Below, in pieces: positions 14,697 through 23,508 of a DNA stretch of 64,000 nucleotides. Position 1 is the stretch's first letter. Each line of letters begins with the position of its first letter. Under the pieces are notes generated by a model. The model was not told the origin of the DNA. It searched no databases and saw only the letters and a list, made by a program, of their open reading frames with translations. The position numbers and the translations under genes were made by a program. Source of the stretch: Neomoorella sulfitireducens (lineage in GTDB: Bacteria > Bacillota > DSM-521 > Neomoorellales > Neomoorellaceae); NCBI RefSeq assembly GCF_024733845.1, contig NZ_JANRHG010000003.1, positions 1-64,000 on the forward strand, given 5' to 3'.

Positions 14697-16023
14697 TGGC
14701 CAGGGATGGACGGGGCAGGCCAAAGTTGCCGGCACCGATTTTTTCGAGAAAATGGTTAAAACGCTTGCGGATATTTAAATTAAGGGCCCAGAGGATGGCG
14801 GCGTGCTTTTTGGCCAGCCCCAGGCGGCGGGAGATGGAACCCAGGGAATAAAACTCCTGCCAGGCCCAGTTAAAGCCTTCCTGCAGGGTTTTTGCGCTCA
14901 TGTTTTTAGGCTCGAAGACCACTTTACTGATGGTATATTCGCTCCAGTCGTTGCTGGTGATCCGTCCTTCCCGCTCCATAGCCGCCCGCAGGGGCGTGCC
15001 CGGGAAGGGGGTAAGGATGCCGAACTGGGCCGCCTCAAGGTGGTTTTCCTGGGCGAATTTAACGGTCCGTTCAAAGACGCCTTCATCGTCTTCGTCGAGA
15101 CCGAAGACAAAGGCCCCTTCAATGGCGATACCGTAATCATGGATCTTCTTGATAGCCTGCCGGTATTCATCAACACGGTTAACGGCCTTGCCTACAGCCT
15201 TCAAATTATCAGGGGAAAGGGATTCAAAGCCGATGAAGAGGCCGATGCAGCCGCTGGCCGCCGCCAGCTGCAGCAGTTCTTCGTCCCGGGCGATATTCAG
15301 GGAGCCCTGGCTGAACCATTTTACTTTCCTCGGCAGGCGCGCCAGTTCGGTGAAAAGGCGGCGGGCATAGCCGGCATTGCCGACAATATTATCATCAATA
15401 AAGGCGATAACTTCGCCTTCAAGCCCTGCGACTTCGCCGATTACCTCCTCTACCGGCCGGAAGCGGAAGCTCCTGCCAAAGAACTGGCTGACGCTGCAGA
15501 AGGAGCAGGCAAAGGGACAACCGCGGGTCGTCTGGACGGTATCAGGTACCAGGTAGCGGCTGCGGAGTAAAAGGTCACGCCGCGGGTAAACCATATGTTC
15601 CAGGGAGGGGCGTTCCTGCTGCCGGTAAACGGGCTCCAGTTTTCCTGCTTCCAGGTCGGCGAGGAGCTGCTGCCAGGAGCCTTCGGCTTCGCCGACAACA
15701 ACGGCATCGGCATGGGCGGCGGCTTCTTCCGGCAGGGCCGATGGGTGCATGCCGCCCAGGACTACCCTGATACCCTTTTCCCGGAAGGTGTCGGCAATCT
15801 CATAGGCCCGGGGAGCCAGGGCCGTCATGGCGGAAATACCTACCAGATCGTACTTTGCATCGAAGTCGATATCGGTTAAACTTTCATCAAGAATGGTCAC
15901 TTCATGACGGGGCGGAGTGAGGGCCGCCAGGGTAATTAAATTCAGGGGCGGGAATATAGACTTTTCCTTTTCGCTTTCCCAGAGGGGGTCATGCCAGGCC
16001 GGGGCAATTAAAGCGATTTTCAT
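14692..16023 (-). CDS. B12-binding-domain radical SAM protein
   Basis: A 443-residue enzyme with an N-terminal cobalamin-binding-like Rossmann domain (about 1-130) and a radical SAM TIM barrel. The 4Fe-4S ligands are Cys169, Cys173 and Cys176 (GCPFACSFC), and the GFESLSPDNL segment is typical of this class. The N-terminus lacks the DxHxxG motif, so base-off B12 binding is not assured. A RBS GGAGG stands 8 bases before the ATG at 16023. Relatives include methyltransferases and elongator-like enzymes; the substrate here is unknown. It is one of only a few minus-strand genes in the window and appears monocistronic. Confidence 0.87.
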   Translation of the reverse strand: MKIALIAPAWHDPLWESEKEKSIFPPLNLITLAALTPPRHEVTILDESLTDIDFDAKYDLVGISAMTALAPRAYEIADTFREKGIRVVLGGMHPSALPEEAAAHADAVVVGEAEGSWQQLLADLEAGKLEPVYRQQERPSLEHMVYPRRDLLLRSRYLVPDTVQTTRGCPFACSFCSVSQFFGRSFRFRPVEEVIGEVAGLEGEVIAFIDDNIVGNAGYARRLFTELARLPRKVKWFSQGSLNIARDEELLQLAAASGCIGLFIGFESLSPDNLKAVGKAVNRVDEYRQAIKKIHDYGIAIEGAFVFGLDEDDEGVFERTVKFAQENHLEAAQFGILTPFPGTPLRAAMEREGRITSNDWSEYTISKVVFEPKNMSAKTLQEGFNWAWQEFYSLGSISRRLGLAKKHAAILWALNLNIRKRFNHFLEKIGAGNFGLPRPSLAK

Positions 16024-16139
16024 TTTTTAACCTCCGATAAAAGGGTTTTAGCATTAATATGGCCAGGGTTTTGAAGGTTCATGTATACTGTTCTCTACAT
16101 GGTGACGGAATCCTGCAAAAATGGAAAGGATGGGTAAAG

Positions 16140-17090
16140 TTGTGCCTTTTGGGTATTGATCTCGGCGGTACGACTATCAAGGCCGGGGTGGTAGACGGCG
16201 GCGGTCGCATTCTTATTAAGGACCAGGTGGCCACGGGAGCGAAGGAGGGGGCGCGGGCTGTCCTGAAGCGTATCGTCGACCTGGCCGGCGACCTGTTGCG
16301 GCGCCAGGGATTGAAACGGCGGGATATAAAAGCGGCAGGCATCGGCATCCCCGGTTCCGTCGACGTTGGTAGCGGGGTGGTGCGCCTGGCCCCCAACCTG
16401 TTCTGGCGGGACTTCCCGTTGCGGTCCGAACTGGAGGCTTTACTTGGCCTCCCCGTTGCAGTGGATAACGACGCCCACGTTGCCGCCCTGGGAGAGATTT
16501 GGCAGGGTGCCGGGCGGGGCTTTAATTCCCTGCTTATGGTGACCATCGGTACCGGTATCGGTTCAGCCCTGGTTATTGACGGGCGCATCCGGCGCGGAAT
16601 ATTCGGCTACGGCGCCGAGATGGGGCATGTTAAAATGTTGCCCGGCGGGCCATTCTGTCATTGTGGCGGCCGCGGGTGCCTTGAAACCCTGGCCTCAGCT
16701 ACGGCCATGGTGCGACAGTTCCGGGAATACCTGGCTGCCGGCCTGGCTTCCCGGCTGCAGGATAGCCCGGAACTGGGGGCCAGGGAGATCCTGGCGGCTG
16801 CCGCTGGCGGTGACGAGCTTTGCGGCCGGGTGGTAGACCTTGCCGCTTTTTACCTGGGCACGGCCCTGGCTAATGCCGCCCTGGTATTGGGACCGGAAAC
16901 TATTATTATCGGCGGTGGGCCTGTCCGGGCCGGAGAAGTGATCCTGGAACCCATCCGTAAATATGTGGCTGAAAGCCTGGGTGACTGGCAGACCACGCCC
17001 TTACCTGTACTGGCAGCTAGCCTGGGCAACGAGGCAGGGATCATTGGCGCCGCCCGCCTGGCCCTGGAACTGTACTGTGAGAGGCCTTGA
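16140..17090 (+). CDS. ROK-family sugar kinase, probable glucokinase
   Basis: A 316-residue ATP-dependent kinase. It has the ROK phosphate motif LLGIDLGGTTIKAGVVD at the N-terminus, the catalytic Asp in VDNDAHVAALGE, the TIGTGIGSALVIDG strand, and the ROK zinc motif CHCGGRGCLE. TTG 16140 is chosen because AAAGGA (16125-16130) precedes it by 9 bases and the protein then begins at the ATP motif, as in relatives; the upstream ATG at 16059 would add an unrelated tail. It phosphorylates glucose or a related hexose to the 6-phosphate. It is divergent from the radical SAM gene. Confidence 0.85.
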   Translation: MCLLGIDLGGTTIKAGVVDGGGRILIKDQVATGAKEGARAVLKRIVDLAGDLLRRQGLKRRDIKAAGIGIPGSVDVGSGVVRLAPNLFWRDFPLRSELEALLGLPVAVDNDAHVAALGEIWQGAGRGFNSLLMVTIGTGIGSALVIDGRIRRGIFGYGAEMGHVKMLPGGPFCHCGGRGCLETLASATAMVRQFREYLAAGLASRLQDSPELGAREILAAAAGGDELCGRVVDLAAFYLGTALANAALVLGPETIIIGGGPVRAGEVILEPIRKYVAESLGDWQTTPLPVLAASLGNEAGIIGAARLALELYCERP

Positions 17091-17504
17091 TAATCTTTTC
17101 ATGCATAAGTTTTTTGCCGGGTAAAATGACCGAGCACCAGCAGGATTTTGTTTCTTGATGTAGAATAAAATATAATTGGTAAGACCACAGACGTCAGGAT
17201 TGAGGCGAATTTAATGAAGTATTACTCAAATGATTTTATATTGGCGGCTATGGAAATAACTGGTTGCAAGACTTTTCCCGGGATAAAAAGCATACTATTT
17301 TTTGTAATTACATGATGAATCATTTTTGCATATACGGGTTAGAGAATTATTTCACATATTTATAATGATTAAAATCTACGGAGGGGGTGAGAGAAAAGAG
17401 TTATTGTTAACTCAAAGTGCACCTGACTTTTATGGAGGATAATCTTGGGAAAGGGTAGCGGAGTTTTAAAGAGGTCAAATTAAAAATGGGGAGGAATAGG
17501 AAAA
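17091..17504. other. AT-rich leader region before tctC; no gene seen
   Basis: About 410 bases with many stops in all frames and base composition well below the surrounding genes in GC. A TATAAT at 17361-17366 with a poor -35 (TTAGAG, 16 bases upstream) could start the tct transcript, which would give a leader of over 130 bases. The region has two unused ribosome-site-like stretches (GGAGGGGG near 17380 and GGAGG near 17434). I recognise no riboswitch in it. Confidence 0.4.
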
Positions 17505-18494
17505 ATGCGCCGGAAAGTGTGGAGACTGGCAGCGCTGGTGGCTCTAATAACCGTCAGCACTTTTTTGCTGGTAACGGGGTGTGGTCAAACCCAGCCCCAG
17601 TCCCAGAAAGCTGAAGACAAGTATCCTGAAAAACAGATTACTTACCTTATTACCTTCGATCCCGGCGGACAGTCAGACCGGGAAGCGCGGCGGCAACAGC
17701 CCCTGCTGGAGAAAATCCTGGGCCAGAAAATCGTAATTGATTACAAGGTCGGCGGCGGCGGAGCCGTTGGCTGGAGCGAACTGGTACGGGCCAAACCCGA
17801 CGGCTACACCATTGCCGGTTTCAACCTGCCCCATATCATCCTTCAACCTATGCAACAGGAAACAGGTTACAAGACTGAGCAGATTGTACCTGTAGCCCTG
17901 TTCCAGTCGACCCCCCTGGGCCTGGCTGTTTTAAAGGATAGCCCCTATCAGACCCTGGAGGATTTCCTGAATGCAGCCAAGCAGAAACCCGGCGAGATCT
18001 CCATCGGCGGTTCAGGCACCTTTTCCGGCCACCAGATGGGTACCTTACGACTGGAGAAGCTGACGGGAACCAAGTTTAAATACGTGCCCTTTACCGGTTC
18101 GGCCCCCCAGATAACAGCTTTCCTGGGCGGCCATGTCGACGCGGTCTTTGCCAACTCTGACGATCTGGTAAAGCAGCAGGATAAAATCCGTGTCCTGGCC
18201 TTTGCCGGCAATGAACGTTTCGAAGCCTTCCCCGATGTGCCTACGTTCAAAGAAAAGGGTCTCGATTTAGTCGAAGCCATTGATCGGGGCGTTGCGGTAC
18301 CACCGGGGACACCGGATAATGTAATCAAAAAGCTGGAAACAGCCTTCCTGCAAATTGCTAAAGATCCTGAAATCCAGGCCCAGATGAAAAAAGAAGGTTT
18401 TGTGCCTATCGCCATGGGCCATGACGAATGCAAGGCTTATATCGAAAAAATGACGGGTATTTATAAAGAAATTGTTGCCGGACTGAAAAATTAG
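17505..18494 (+). CDS. tctC: Tripartite tricarboxylate transporter, substrate-binding lipoprotein (TctC)
   Basis: A 329-residue extracytoplasmic binding protein. The signal peptide ends in the lipobox LLVTGC, with Cys26 lipidated. The mature part has the TctC/Bug features: YPEKQITYLITFDPGGQSD, the VGGGGAVGW loop, and the PDVPTFKEKGLDLV segment. GGGGAGGAATAGG sits before the ATG. Family members bind di- or tricarboxylates or other organic acids with high affinity for the TctAB membrane part. Codirectional tctB and tctA follow at short spacing, completing a TTT uptake system. Confidence 0.93.
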   Translation: MRRKVWRLAALVALITVSTFLLVTGCGQTQPQSQKAEDKYPEKQITYLITFDPGGQSDREARRQQPLLEKILGQKIVIDYKVGGGGAVGWSELVRAKPDGYTIAGFNLPHIILQPMQQETGYKTEQIVPVALFQSTPLGLAVLKDSPYQTLEDFLNAAKQKPGEISIGGSGTFSGHQMGTLRLEKLTGTKFKYVPFTGSAPQITAFLGGHVDAVFANSDDLVKQQDKIRVLAFAGNERFEAFPDVPTFKEKGLDLVEAIDRGVAVPPGTPDNVIKKLETAFLQIAKDPEIQAQMKKEGFVPIAMGHDECKAYIEKMTGIYKEIVAGLKN

Positions 18495-18515
18495 GCCTGA
18501 CGGGAGACGGGTGTG

Positions 18516-18986
18516 ATGTTTATGCGCACACAACGGGCGGCCGACATGGTTAGCGGCGCCATACTTGCCGCCCTGGGACTGCTGTCCCTGGTTGCTTCCC
18601 TTAATATATCCGGGGTTACGGGGGAGCATTTGCACCCCCGTACCCTTCCTTATCTTTTAAGCCTCGTCATATTTATAACCGGCCTGGCCTTGCTTCTAGG
18701 TGGCTGGCGTTACCGGGGCGAAGAAAAGATTATTGCCTGGCCGGACCGGGAAGGCTGGAAGCGGATTCTAATTTCCCTGGCCAGTATAGTAGTCTATCTG
18801 TTTTTATTGGAACCCCTGGGCTTTACTTTGAGCAGTTTTCTTTTATTAACTTTCCTGATCTGGTACCTGGGCAGGTATAACCTTATACTAATTATTCTTA
18901 TGGACCTTGCTACCGTCGTGACCATTTATTACCTGTTTTACCGTCTGCTAGGTCTTAATTTTCCTGTCGGGCCCCTGGGGTGGTAG
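18516..18986 (+). CDS. tctB: Tripartite tricarboxylate transporter, small membrane subunit (TctB)
   Basis: A 156-residue membrane protein with four hydrophobic helices, matching the size and topology of TctB. It begins RTQRAADMVSGAILAALGL. The ATG at 18516 follows GGGAG by 9 bases, though a GTG directly before it is also in frame. It is the poorly conserved small subunit that pairs with TctA in sodium- or proton-driven uptake. It lies between tctC and tctA, in the standard order. Confidence 0.88.
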   Translation: MFMRTQRAADMVSGAILAALGLLSLVASLNISGVTGEHLHPRTLPYLLSLVIFITGLALLLGGWRYRGEEKIIAWPDREGWKRILISLASIVVYLFLLEPLGFTLSSFLLLTFLIWYLGRYNLILIILMDLATVVTIYYLFYRLLGLNFPVGPLGW

Positions 18987-18998
18987 GAGGTAATAGCT

Positions 18999-20507
18999 AT
19001 GTCTTTTTCATGGAGCTTGTTGCTGCAGGGTTTTACCCAGGCCTTAACACCCGTGAACCTGCTCTACGCCATATTGGGCAGCCTGGTGGGTACCCTGGTA
19101 GGCGTCCTGCCAGGCATCGGTCCTACTTCAGCCATCGCCATCCTTTTACCCCTGACGACGATTTTGCCGCCCCTGCCGGCCATCATTATGATGGCGGCCA
19201 TTTATTATGGCGCCATGTATGGCGGTTCGACGACGGCTATTGTTGTTAATATCCCCGGTGAGGCCTCATCGGTGCCGACGGCTATGGATGGTTACCAGCT
19301 GGCCCGGCAGGGCCGGGGCGGGCCGGCCCTGGGTATTGCGGCAATATCTTCCTTTGTAGCCGGCACCATAAGCCTGGTAGGGTTGACCTTCTTCGCCCCG
19401 CTCCTGGCCGGTGTAGCCCTTGCCTTCGGGCCGCCGGAGTATTTCGCCCTGATGTTTATGGCCCTGAGCCTGGTAATCAGCCTTTCGGGACGGGCGTTAC
19501 TTAAAGGGCTCATTGCTACGGCCCTGGGCCTGCTGGTGGCCATGGTGGGCCTGGATCCCCTTACGGGAGAAGCCCGCCTGACCTTTGGTACGGTTTCATT
19601 GATGGCGGGGGTTAACTTTATCAGCGTCATTATCGGCCTTTTCGCCATCGGGGAAGTCCTGGTTAACATTGAAAGGGCGGCTTTATCGATTTATGAGAAC
19701 AAAATTCGCGACTGGTTGCCGGGCTTGGAGGACCTTAAATACAGCCTGGGGGCCATGCTGCGATCATCGGTTATTGGCTTTTTCCTGGGGCTTTTACCGG
19801 GATGCAGCCCGGCGGTAACTACTTTTATCGCCTACGACGCCGAAAAGAAAGTCTCCAAACGGCCGCATCTTTTCGGCCGCGGCGCCATTGAGGGGGTAGC
19901 GGCGGCGGAAGGAGCTAATAATGCTACCTGCAGCGGCGGCTTTGTACCTTTATTCTCTTTTGGTATTCCTTCCGGTCCGGCCCTGGCCGTCCTCCTGGGC
20001 GGCTTCATGATGTACGGTTTGCAGCCCGGCCCCATGCTTTTCAAGGAAAATCCCAACCTGGTATGGGCCATCATCGCCAGCATGTACATCGGCAATGTTA
20101 TCCTGCTGGTGCTGAACCTGCCCCTTGTGGGTTTGTGGGCCCGTATCGCCCTCATCCCTTTCCCGATTTTAGGCCCCCTGATCATCTTGTTTTCAGTTAT
20201 CGGTGCCTATAGCGTCCGTTTCCTGATGTTTGACGTTTGGGTGGCCCTAATTTTCGGTATCCTTGGCTATTTAATGCGCAAGCTGAACTTTCCCCTGGCG
20301 CCGATGGTCCTGGCCACCGTTCTGGCCCAGATGCTGGAAACTTCTTTAAAGCAATCCCTGGTCCTTTCCAGCGGATCTCCCTTGATTTTCTTCACGCGAC
20401 CGATTGCCGCCGTTTTTATGATCCTGGCGCTGGTCATGATTGCCTGGGGCTTGTGGTTGCAGTTCAGCGGCCGTAGCGCCCAGCTGGCGGCCGATGAAAG
20501 CGATTAA
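18999..20507 (+). CDS. tctA: Tripartite tricarboxylate transporter, large membrane subunit (TctA)
   Basis: A 502-residue, 10-12-helix permease. The family signature GVLPGIGPTSAIAILLPLT (about residues 28-46) and the later FGIPSGPALAVLLGGFMMYG are present, and length is typical. TAGGAGG precedes the ATG by 8 bases. With TctB and TctC it imports an organic acid. No two-component regulator (TctDE) is adjacent. The gene downstream encodes a LarA-type racemase, which suggests the imported acid is a hydroxyacid; this is an inference from neighbourhood. Confidence 0.93.
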   Translation: MSFSWSLLLQGFTQALTPVNLLYAILGSLVGTLVGVLPGIGPTSAIAILLPLTTILPPLPAIIMMAAIYYGAMYGGSTTAIVVNIPGEASSVPTAMDGYQLARQGRGGPALGIAAISSFVAGTISLVGLTFFAPLLAGVALAFGPPEYFALMFMALSLVISLSGRALLKGLIATALGLLVAMVGLDPLTGEARLTFGTVSLMAGVNFISVIIGLFAIGEVLVNIERAALSIYENKIRDWLPGLEDLKYSLGAMLRSSVIGFFLGLLPGCSPAVTTFIAYDAEKKVSKRPHLFGRGAIEGVAAAEGANNATCSGGFVPLFSFGIPSGPALAVLLGGFMMYGLQPGPMLFKENPNLVWAIIASMYIGNVILLVLNLPLVGLWARIALIPFPILGPLIILFSVIGAYSVRFLMFDVWVALIFGILGYLMRKLNFPLAPMVLATVLAQMLETSLKQSLVLSSGSPLIFFTRPIAAVFMILALVMIAWGLWLQFSGRSAQLAADESD

Positions 20508-20564
20508 AGAGTGAAAGAAAAACTAAGACTAGGATAAGCCCTTATGTTATGGCCTTTAATAATC

Positions 20565-20595
20565 AGGGAAGCCGTATAAGGCTTCCTTTGATTAA
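20565..20595 (+). terminator. Terminator-like hairpin between tctA and larA
   Basis: AGGGAAGCC pairs with GGCTTCCTTT around GTATAA, followed by a moderately T-rich tail. Read-through is likely because the T-run is broken by G and A. Confidence 0.5.
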
Positions 20596-20653
20596 TTAAG
20601 AGGGCCAGATCCAAAGTTTTTAGCGGGTTAATGAATAAGGAGGTTCTGATAAA

Positions 20654-21913
20654 TTGGCTGAGGTGCAAATTCCCTATGGAGAAGGATACCAGGCTGGCAG
20701 ACTGCCGCAGGGGCTCACGGTATACGAAATAGCCCCCCGGGAGGTGGCCGGGGTAACAGATGCCGCCGCTGAGATGCACCGGGCCTTAGAGAATCCTATA
20801 GGCAACCGGGGAATAGAAGAATTGCGCGGTGCGCAAAAAGTAGTTATTGTGGTCAGCGACCTGACCCGGCCGGTGCCCAATGCCATTATTTTACCGGTCC
20901 TGCTGGAAAAGCTGAACGCCATTGGAATCAGGGATGAGCAGGTTACCGTCCTGGTGGGAGCCGGGCTGCACCGGCCGGCGTCACCGGATGAATTCCCCCT
21001 CATTGTTGGTCCTGAAGTGGCGGCCAGGATCAAGGTAATCAGCCACGACGCTTCTGCCACCGGTATGCTGGGCCGGGCCGGTACTTCTTCCCGGGGCACG
21101 CCTATATGGATTAACCGTCACTACCTGGAAGCCGACGGCCGTATCCTTGTTGGTATGATTGATCCCCATCAGATTGTGGGGTACAGCGCCGGGGCCAAGT
21201 CCCTGGTTATCGGCTGCGGGGGGGAGGCTACCATTTGCGCCAATCATGCCCGCCTGGTAGAACCGGGAGCTACCCTCGGGCGAGTGGAAGGCAATCCCGC
21301 CCGGGAGGATATTGATGAAATCGGCGGCCTGGTCGGCATCGATCTGATCGTCAACGTCGTTTTGAATAACCGTAAAGAAATTGTTCGCGTAGTGGCAGGG
21401 CATTACCTGGCAGCCCACCGGGCCGGGGTGGCAATTGCCCGCAAGGTTAGCGAAGTACCGGTCCCCGGAGTTGCCGATCTGGCTATAGTTTCTCCAGGTG
21501 GGTATCCCAAGGATATCAACCTCTACCAGGCCCAGAAAGGCCTTTACCACGCCACGCCGGTAGTAAAAAAGGGAGGAATAATAATCCTCTGTGCCGAGTG
21601 CCGGGAGGGGGCAGGAGAAGATCGCTTTATTGCCGGCATGAAGGCGGGTAATACGCCCGAAGAGGTAATGGCCTCTTTCCACAGCCGGGAATTCCAGATG
21701 GGCTTCCACAAAGCCTTTCTCTGGTGCCGCTCGCTGGTCCATGCCCGGGTGATCCTGGTCAGCGACGGGGTAGACGAAGAACTGGCCCGGGTAATGATGG
21801 TCCGCAGGGCGCCTGGCCTCCAGGCGGCCATCGATCTGGCCCTGCAAGGGTTGCCGGGAGCCGGGATGGTTGCCGTATTGCCCAAGGCCAATTCGACAAT
21901 ACCGGTACTGTAG
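20654..21913 (+). CDS. larA: LarA-family nickel-pincer racemase/epimerase
   Basis: A 419-residue enzyme (DUF2088/LarA). The four key residues of Lactobacillus plantarum lactate racemase (His108, His174, Lys184, His200) are matched by His106 (GAGLHRP), His172 and Lys182 (DPHQIVGYSAGAKS) and His198 (CANHAR), with identical spacing throughout. The Lys is the covalent attachment point for the nickel-pincer nucleotide cofactor. LarA-family enzymes invert alpha-hydroxyacids; the substrate may not be lactate. The cofactor synthesis genes (larB, larC, larE) are not in this window. TTG 20654 follows AAGGAGG by 10 bases. The transporter just upstream is the likely source of its substrate. Confidence 0.85.
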   Translation: MAEVQIPYGEGYQAGRLPQGLTVYEIAPREVAGVTDAAAEMHRALENPIGNRGIEELRGAQKVVIVVSDLTRPVPNAIILPVLLEKLNAIGIRDEQVTVLVGAGLHRPASPDEFPLIVGPEVAARIKVISHDASATGMLGRAGTSSRGTPIWINRHYLEADGRILVGMIDPHQIVGYSAGAKSLVIGCGGEATICANHARLVEPGATLGRVEGNPAREDIDEIGGLVGIDLIVNVVLNNRKEIVRVVAGHYLAAHRAGVAIARKVSEVPVPGVADLAIVSPGGYPKDINLYQAQKGLYHATPVVKKGGIIILCAECREGAGEDRFIAGMKAGNTPEEVMASFHSREFQMGFHKAFLWCRSLVHARVILVSDGVDEELARVMMVRRAPGLQAAIDLALQGLPGAGMVAVLPKANSTIPVL

Positions 21914-21943
21914 TTACCTTTACTTCCGACCGGGGGGTGGCCT

Positions 21944-22144
21944 GTGATCAAGGTATACTTAAACGGTAAACAACTGCAGGTAGCCGGGGATATTACTGTG
22001 GCCGCGCTCCTTGAACAGGAAGGTTTACTGACCCCCGCTGCGACCGTGGCTGTTAATGATAAACTGCTACCGCGGCAGGAATGGAATTGCCGTCTCGAGG
22101 AGGGCGACAGGGTGGAGGTAATTATCCTAATGGAGGGGGGATAA
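21944..22144 (+). CDS. ThiS/MoaD-like sulfur carrier protein
   Basis: A 66-residue beta-grasp protein starting VIKVYLNGKQLQ and ending in MEGG. The terminal Gly-Gly is the adenylation and thiocarboxylation site of ThiS-type carriers and needs no protease here. The segment ITVAALLEQEG and the EEGDRVEVIILMEGG tail fit ThiS. A GGGGGTGG ribosome site precedes GTG 21944. No thiF, thiG or moeB is nearby, so its activating enzyme lies elsewhere. It is followed by the methionine-synthase-like gene, hinting at sulfur transfer for methionine or homocysteine formation. Confidence 0.8.
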   Translation: MIKVYLNGKQLQVAGDITVAALLEQEGLLTPAATVAVNDKLLPRQEWNCRLEEGDRVEVIILMEGG

Positions 22145-22208
22145 GGAGGAAAATTACCGGCCGGCAGCGAATTAGGATAGAATACCTTGGCGATAAAGGA
22201 GAATGACC

Positions 22209-23282
22209 ATGTCATTGCCAGGCAATTTCTGGGCCGCCGGGATTGGTAGCCTGCCCTTTATAGAAGCGGAACCGGCCCTGGAACTCATCTTCAAGCATAT
22301 GCCCCTGGTACCCCACTGGCCCCAGCTGCCCCGCCGGGGGCATCAGGAGCACTTCGTTTACCAGAGCCTGTTCCCCCTGGTGCGCCTGGGATTGATTAAA
22401 GACGAGGGCGGGAAGATGCCGGTCTTTACCGATGCTGAACCTGATTGGGCCGCTAAGCTTACGGCCTTTTACAGCCTCTACCTGGAGGCAGAAGCCGGCA
22501 GCGATGAAGCCCTGGCGGCCTTTGCCATTCCCCGGGAAGCAGGAACCGGTTTTTATGCCCTGGTGGGGTACCTGGAAGAACACGGTCCCGGGAAGGCCCG
22601 CTTTCTTAAAGGCCAGGTAGCCGGGCCGGTAACTGCCGGTCTTTACCTGAGCAGTAGTTCCGGGCGCAGCGCCTTTTATGACCCCCAGCTGAGGGACCTC
22701 ATCGTCAAGACTACATCCATGCAGGCCTGCTGGCAGGTCCGGGAACTGGGACGCTTCGGGCTGCCGGTACTTGTATTCGTGGATGACCCGGCCCTGGCTG
22801 CATACGGTTCTTCTACCCATGTGGCCCTCCGGCGGGACGATCTGGTAGAGGCCCTGTCCGGGGTAGCAGAGGGAATCATGGCCGGAGGCGGCGTGCCTGG
22901 TGTCCATTCCTGTAGCGGGGTGGAATGGCCCGTTTTCTTTGATTCCGGCTACCGGATTGTAAGTTTTGATGCCTACAACTATTTTACCTCCCTGCTGGTT
23001 TTTGCTCCCGATGTAGCTGCCTTTCTGGAGCAGGGCGGCGTCCTGGCGTGGGGGATTGTACCAACCTCTGAGCAGGCCTGGCAGGAGACGGCGGCCGGCC
23101 TGGCTTCCAGGCTCCAGGGTGCAATCGAGGAACTGGCCGGCAAAGGTGTTAAACGGGAGCTTCTCTACCGCCAGTCCCTGGTAACGCCGGCCTGCGGCAC
23201 CGGGATCCTGGAAGAAGGCCTGGCCGGGCACATCTACGGGTTAACGGCAGGTGTATCAGGAATTATGGGCCGGGAAATGTAA
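22209..23282 (+). CDS. Methionine-synthase/uroporphyrinogen-decarboxylase superfamily protein
   Basis: A 357-residue TIM-barrel protein resembling the C-terminal, catalytic half of cobalamin-independent methionine synthase. Putative zinc ligands are His233 and Cys235 (VHSCSG), an acidic residue in VSFDAYNY and Cys329 (TPACGTG), in the MetE order. It lacks the N-terminal homocysteine/folate half of MetE. The ATG at 22209 is preferred over 22203 because AAAGGAG is then 7 bases away. Such stand-alone proteins may transfer methyl groups to homocysteine or other thiols, or handle a corrinoid. The substrate is not shown by the sequence. It is the last gene before the dcw cluster. Confidence 0.72.
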   Translation: MSLPGNFWAAGIGSLPFIEAEPALELIFKHMPLVPHWPQLPRRGHQEHFVYQSLFPLVRLGLIKDEGGKMPVFTDAEPDWAAKLTAFYSLYLEAEAGSDEALAAFAIPREAGTGFYALVGYLEEHGPGKARFLKGQVAGPVTAGLYLSSSSGRSAFYDPQLRDLIVKTTSMQACWQVRELGRFGLPVLVFVDDPALAAYGSSTHVALRRDDLVEALSGVAEGIMAGGGVPGVHSCSGVEWPVFFDSGYRIVSFDAYNYFTSLLVFAPDVAAFLEQGGVLAWGIVPTSEQAWQETAAGLASRLQGAIEELAGKGVKRELLYRQSLVTPACGTGILEEGLAGHIYGLTAGVSGIMGREM

Positions 23283-23384
23283 TTAACGAAGGGCCGCGTT
23301 AACGGATTATGGCCGGCCGGTGTTCACCGGCGTGAGCATAAGCCTTTCGTTAAAAAACAGCGAAAATATGTTCTATAACCGGAA

Positions 23385-23412
23385 AAACTCTCAATTTTTG
23401 AGGGTTTTTTCT
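23385..23412 (+). terminator. Terminator upstream of mraZ
   Basis: A ten-base stem (AAACTCTCAA with TTGAGGGTTT, one G-U) around a TTT loop, followed by TTTTTC. It insulates the dcw cluster from upstream genes. Confidence 0.8.
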
Positions 23413-23453
23413 TTTTTTACAGGAGGAATTTTTATCCTGACAGCGAATATATT

Positions 23454-23498
23454 GTGGTAAGAAGTGGTGTATTGTGGAATGAAGTGGTAGAAAAGTGG
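23454..23498 (+). promoter_or_regulatory. MraZ-box array, five GTGG repeats on a 10-bp period
   Basis: GTGG occurs at 23454, 23464, 23474, 23484 and 23495, i.e. every 10 bases with a final step of 11, ending next to the mraZ start. MraZ is known to bind TGGG/GTGG-type direct repeats with about 10-bp spacing in front of its own operon. No convincing sigma-A -35/-10 pair was found in the same stretch. Confidence 0.75.
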
Positions 23499-23508
23499 GA
23501 TGCCGCCC

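Noticed and set aside
14803-15570. A 255-codon plus-strand frame opposite the radical SAM gene
   Set aside because: Antisense shadow; the minus-strand radical SAM motifs are intact and explain the open frame.
17200-17300. Sigma-54 (GG-N10-GC) promoter before tctC
   Set aside because: The nearest candidate has 12 instead of 10 bases between GG and GC.
17445-17483. A 12-codon frame with a good GGAGG site before tctC, possibly a leader peptide
   Set aside because: No run of regulatory codons and no alternative hairpins follow it; too short to support.
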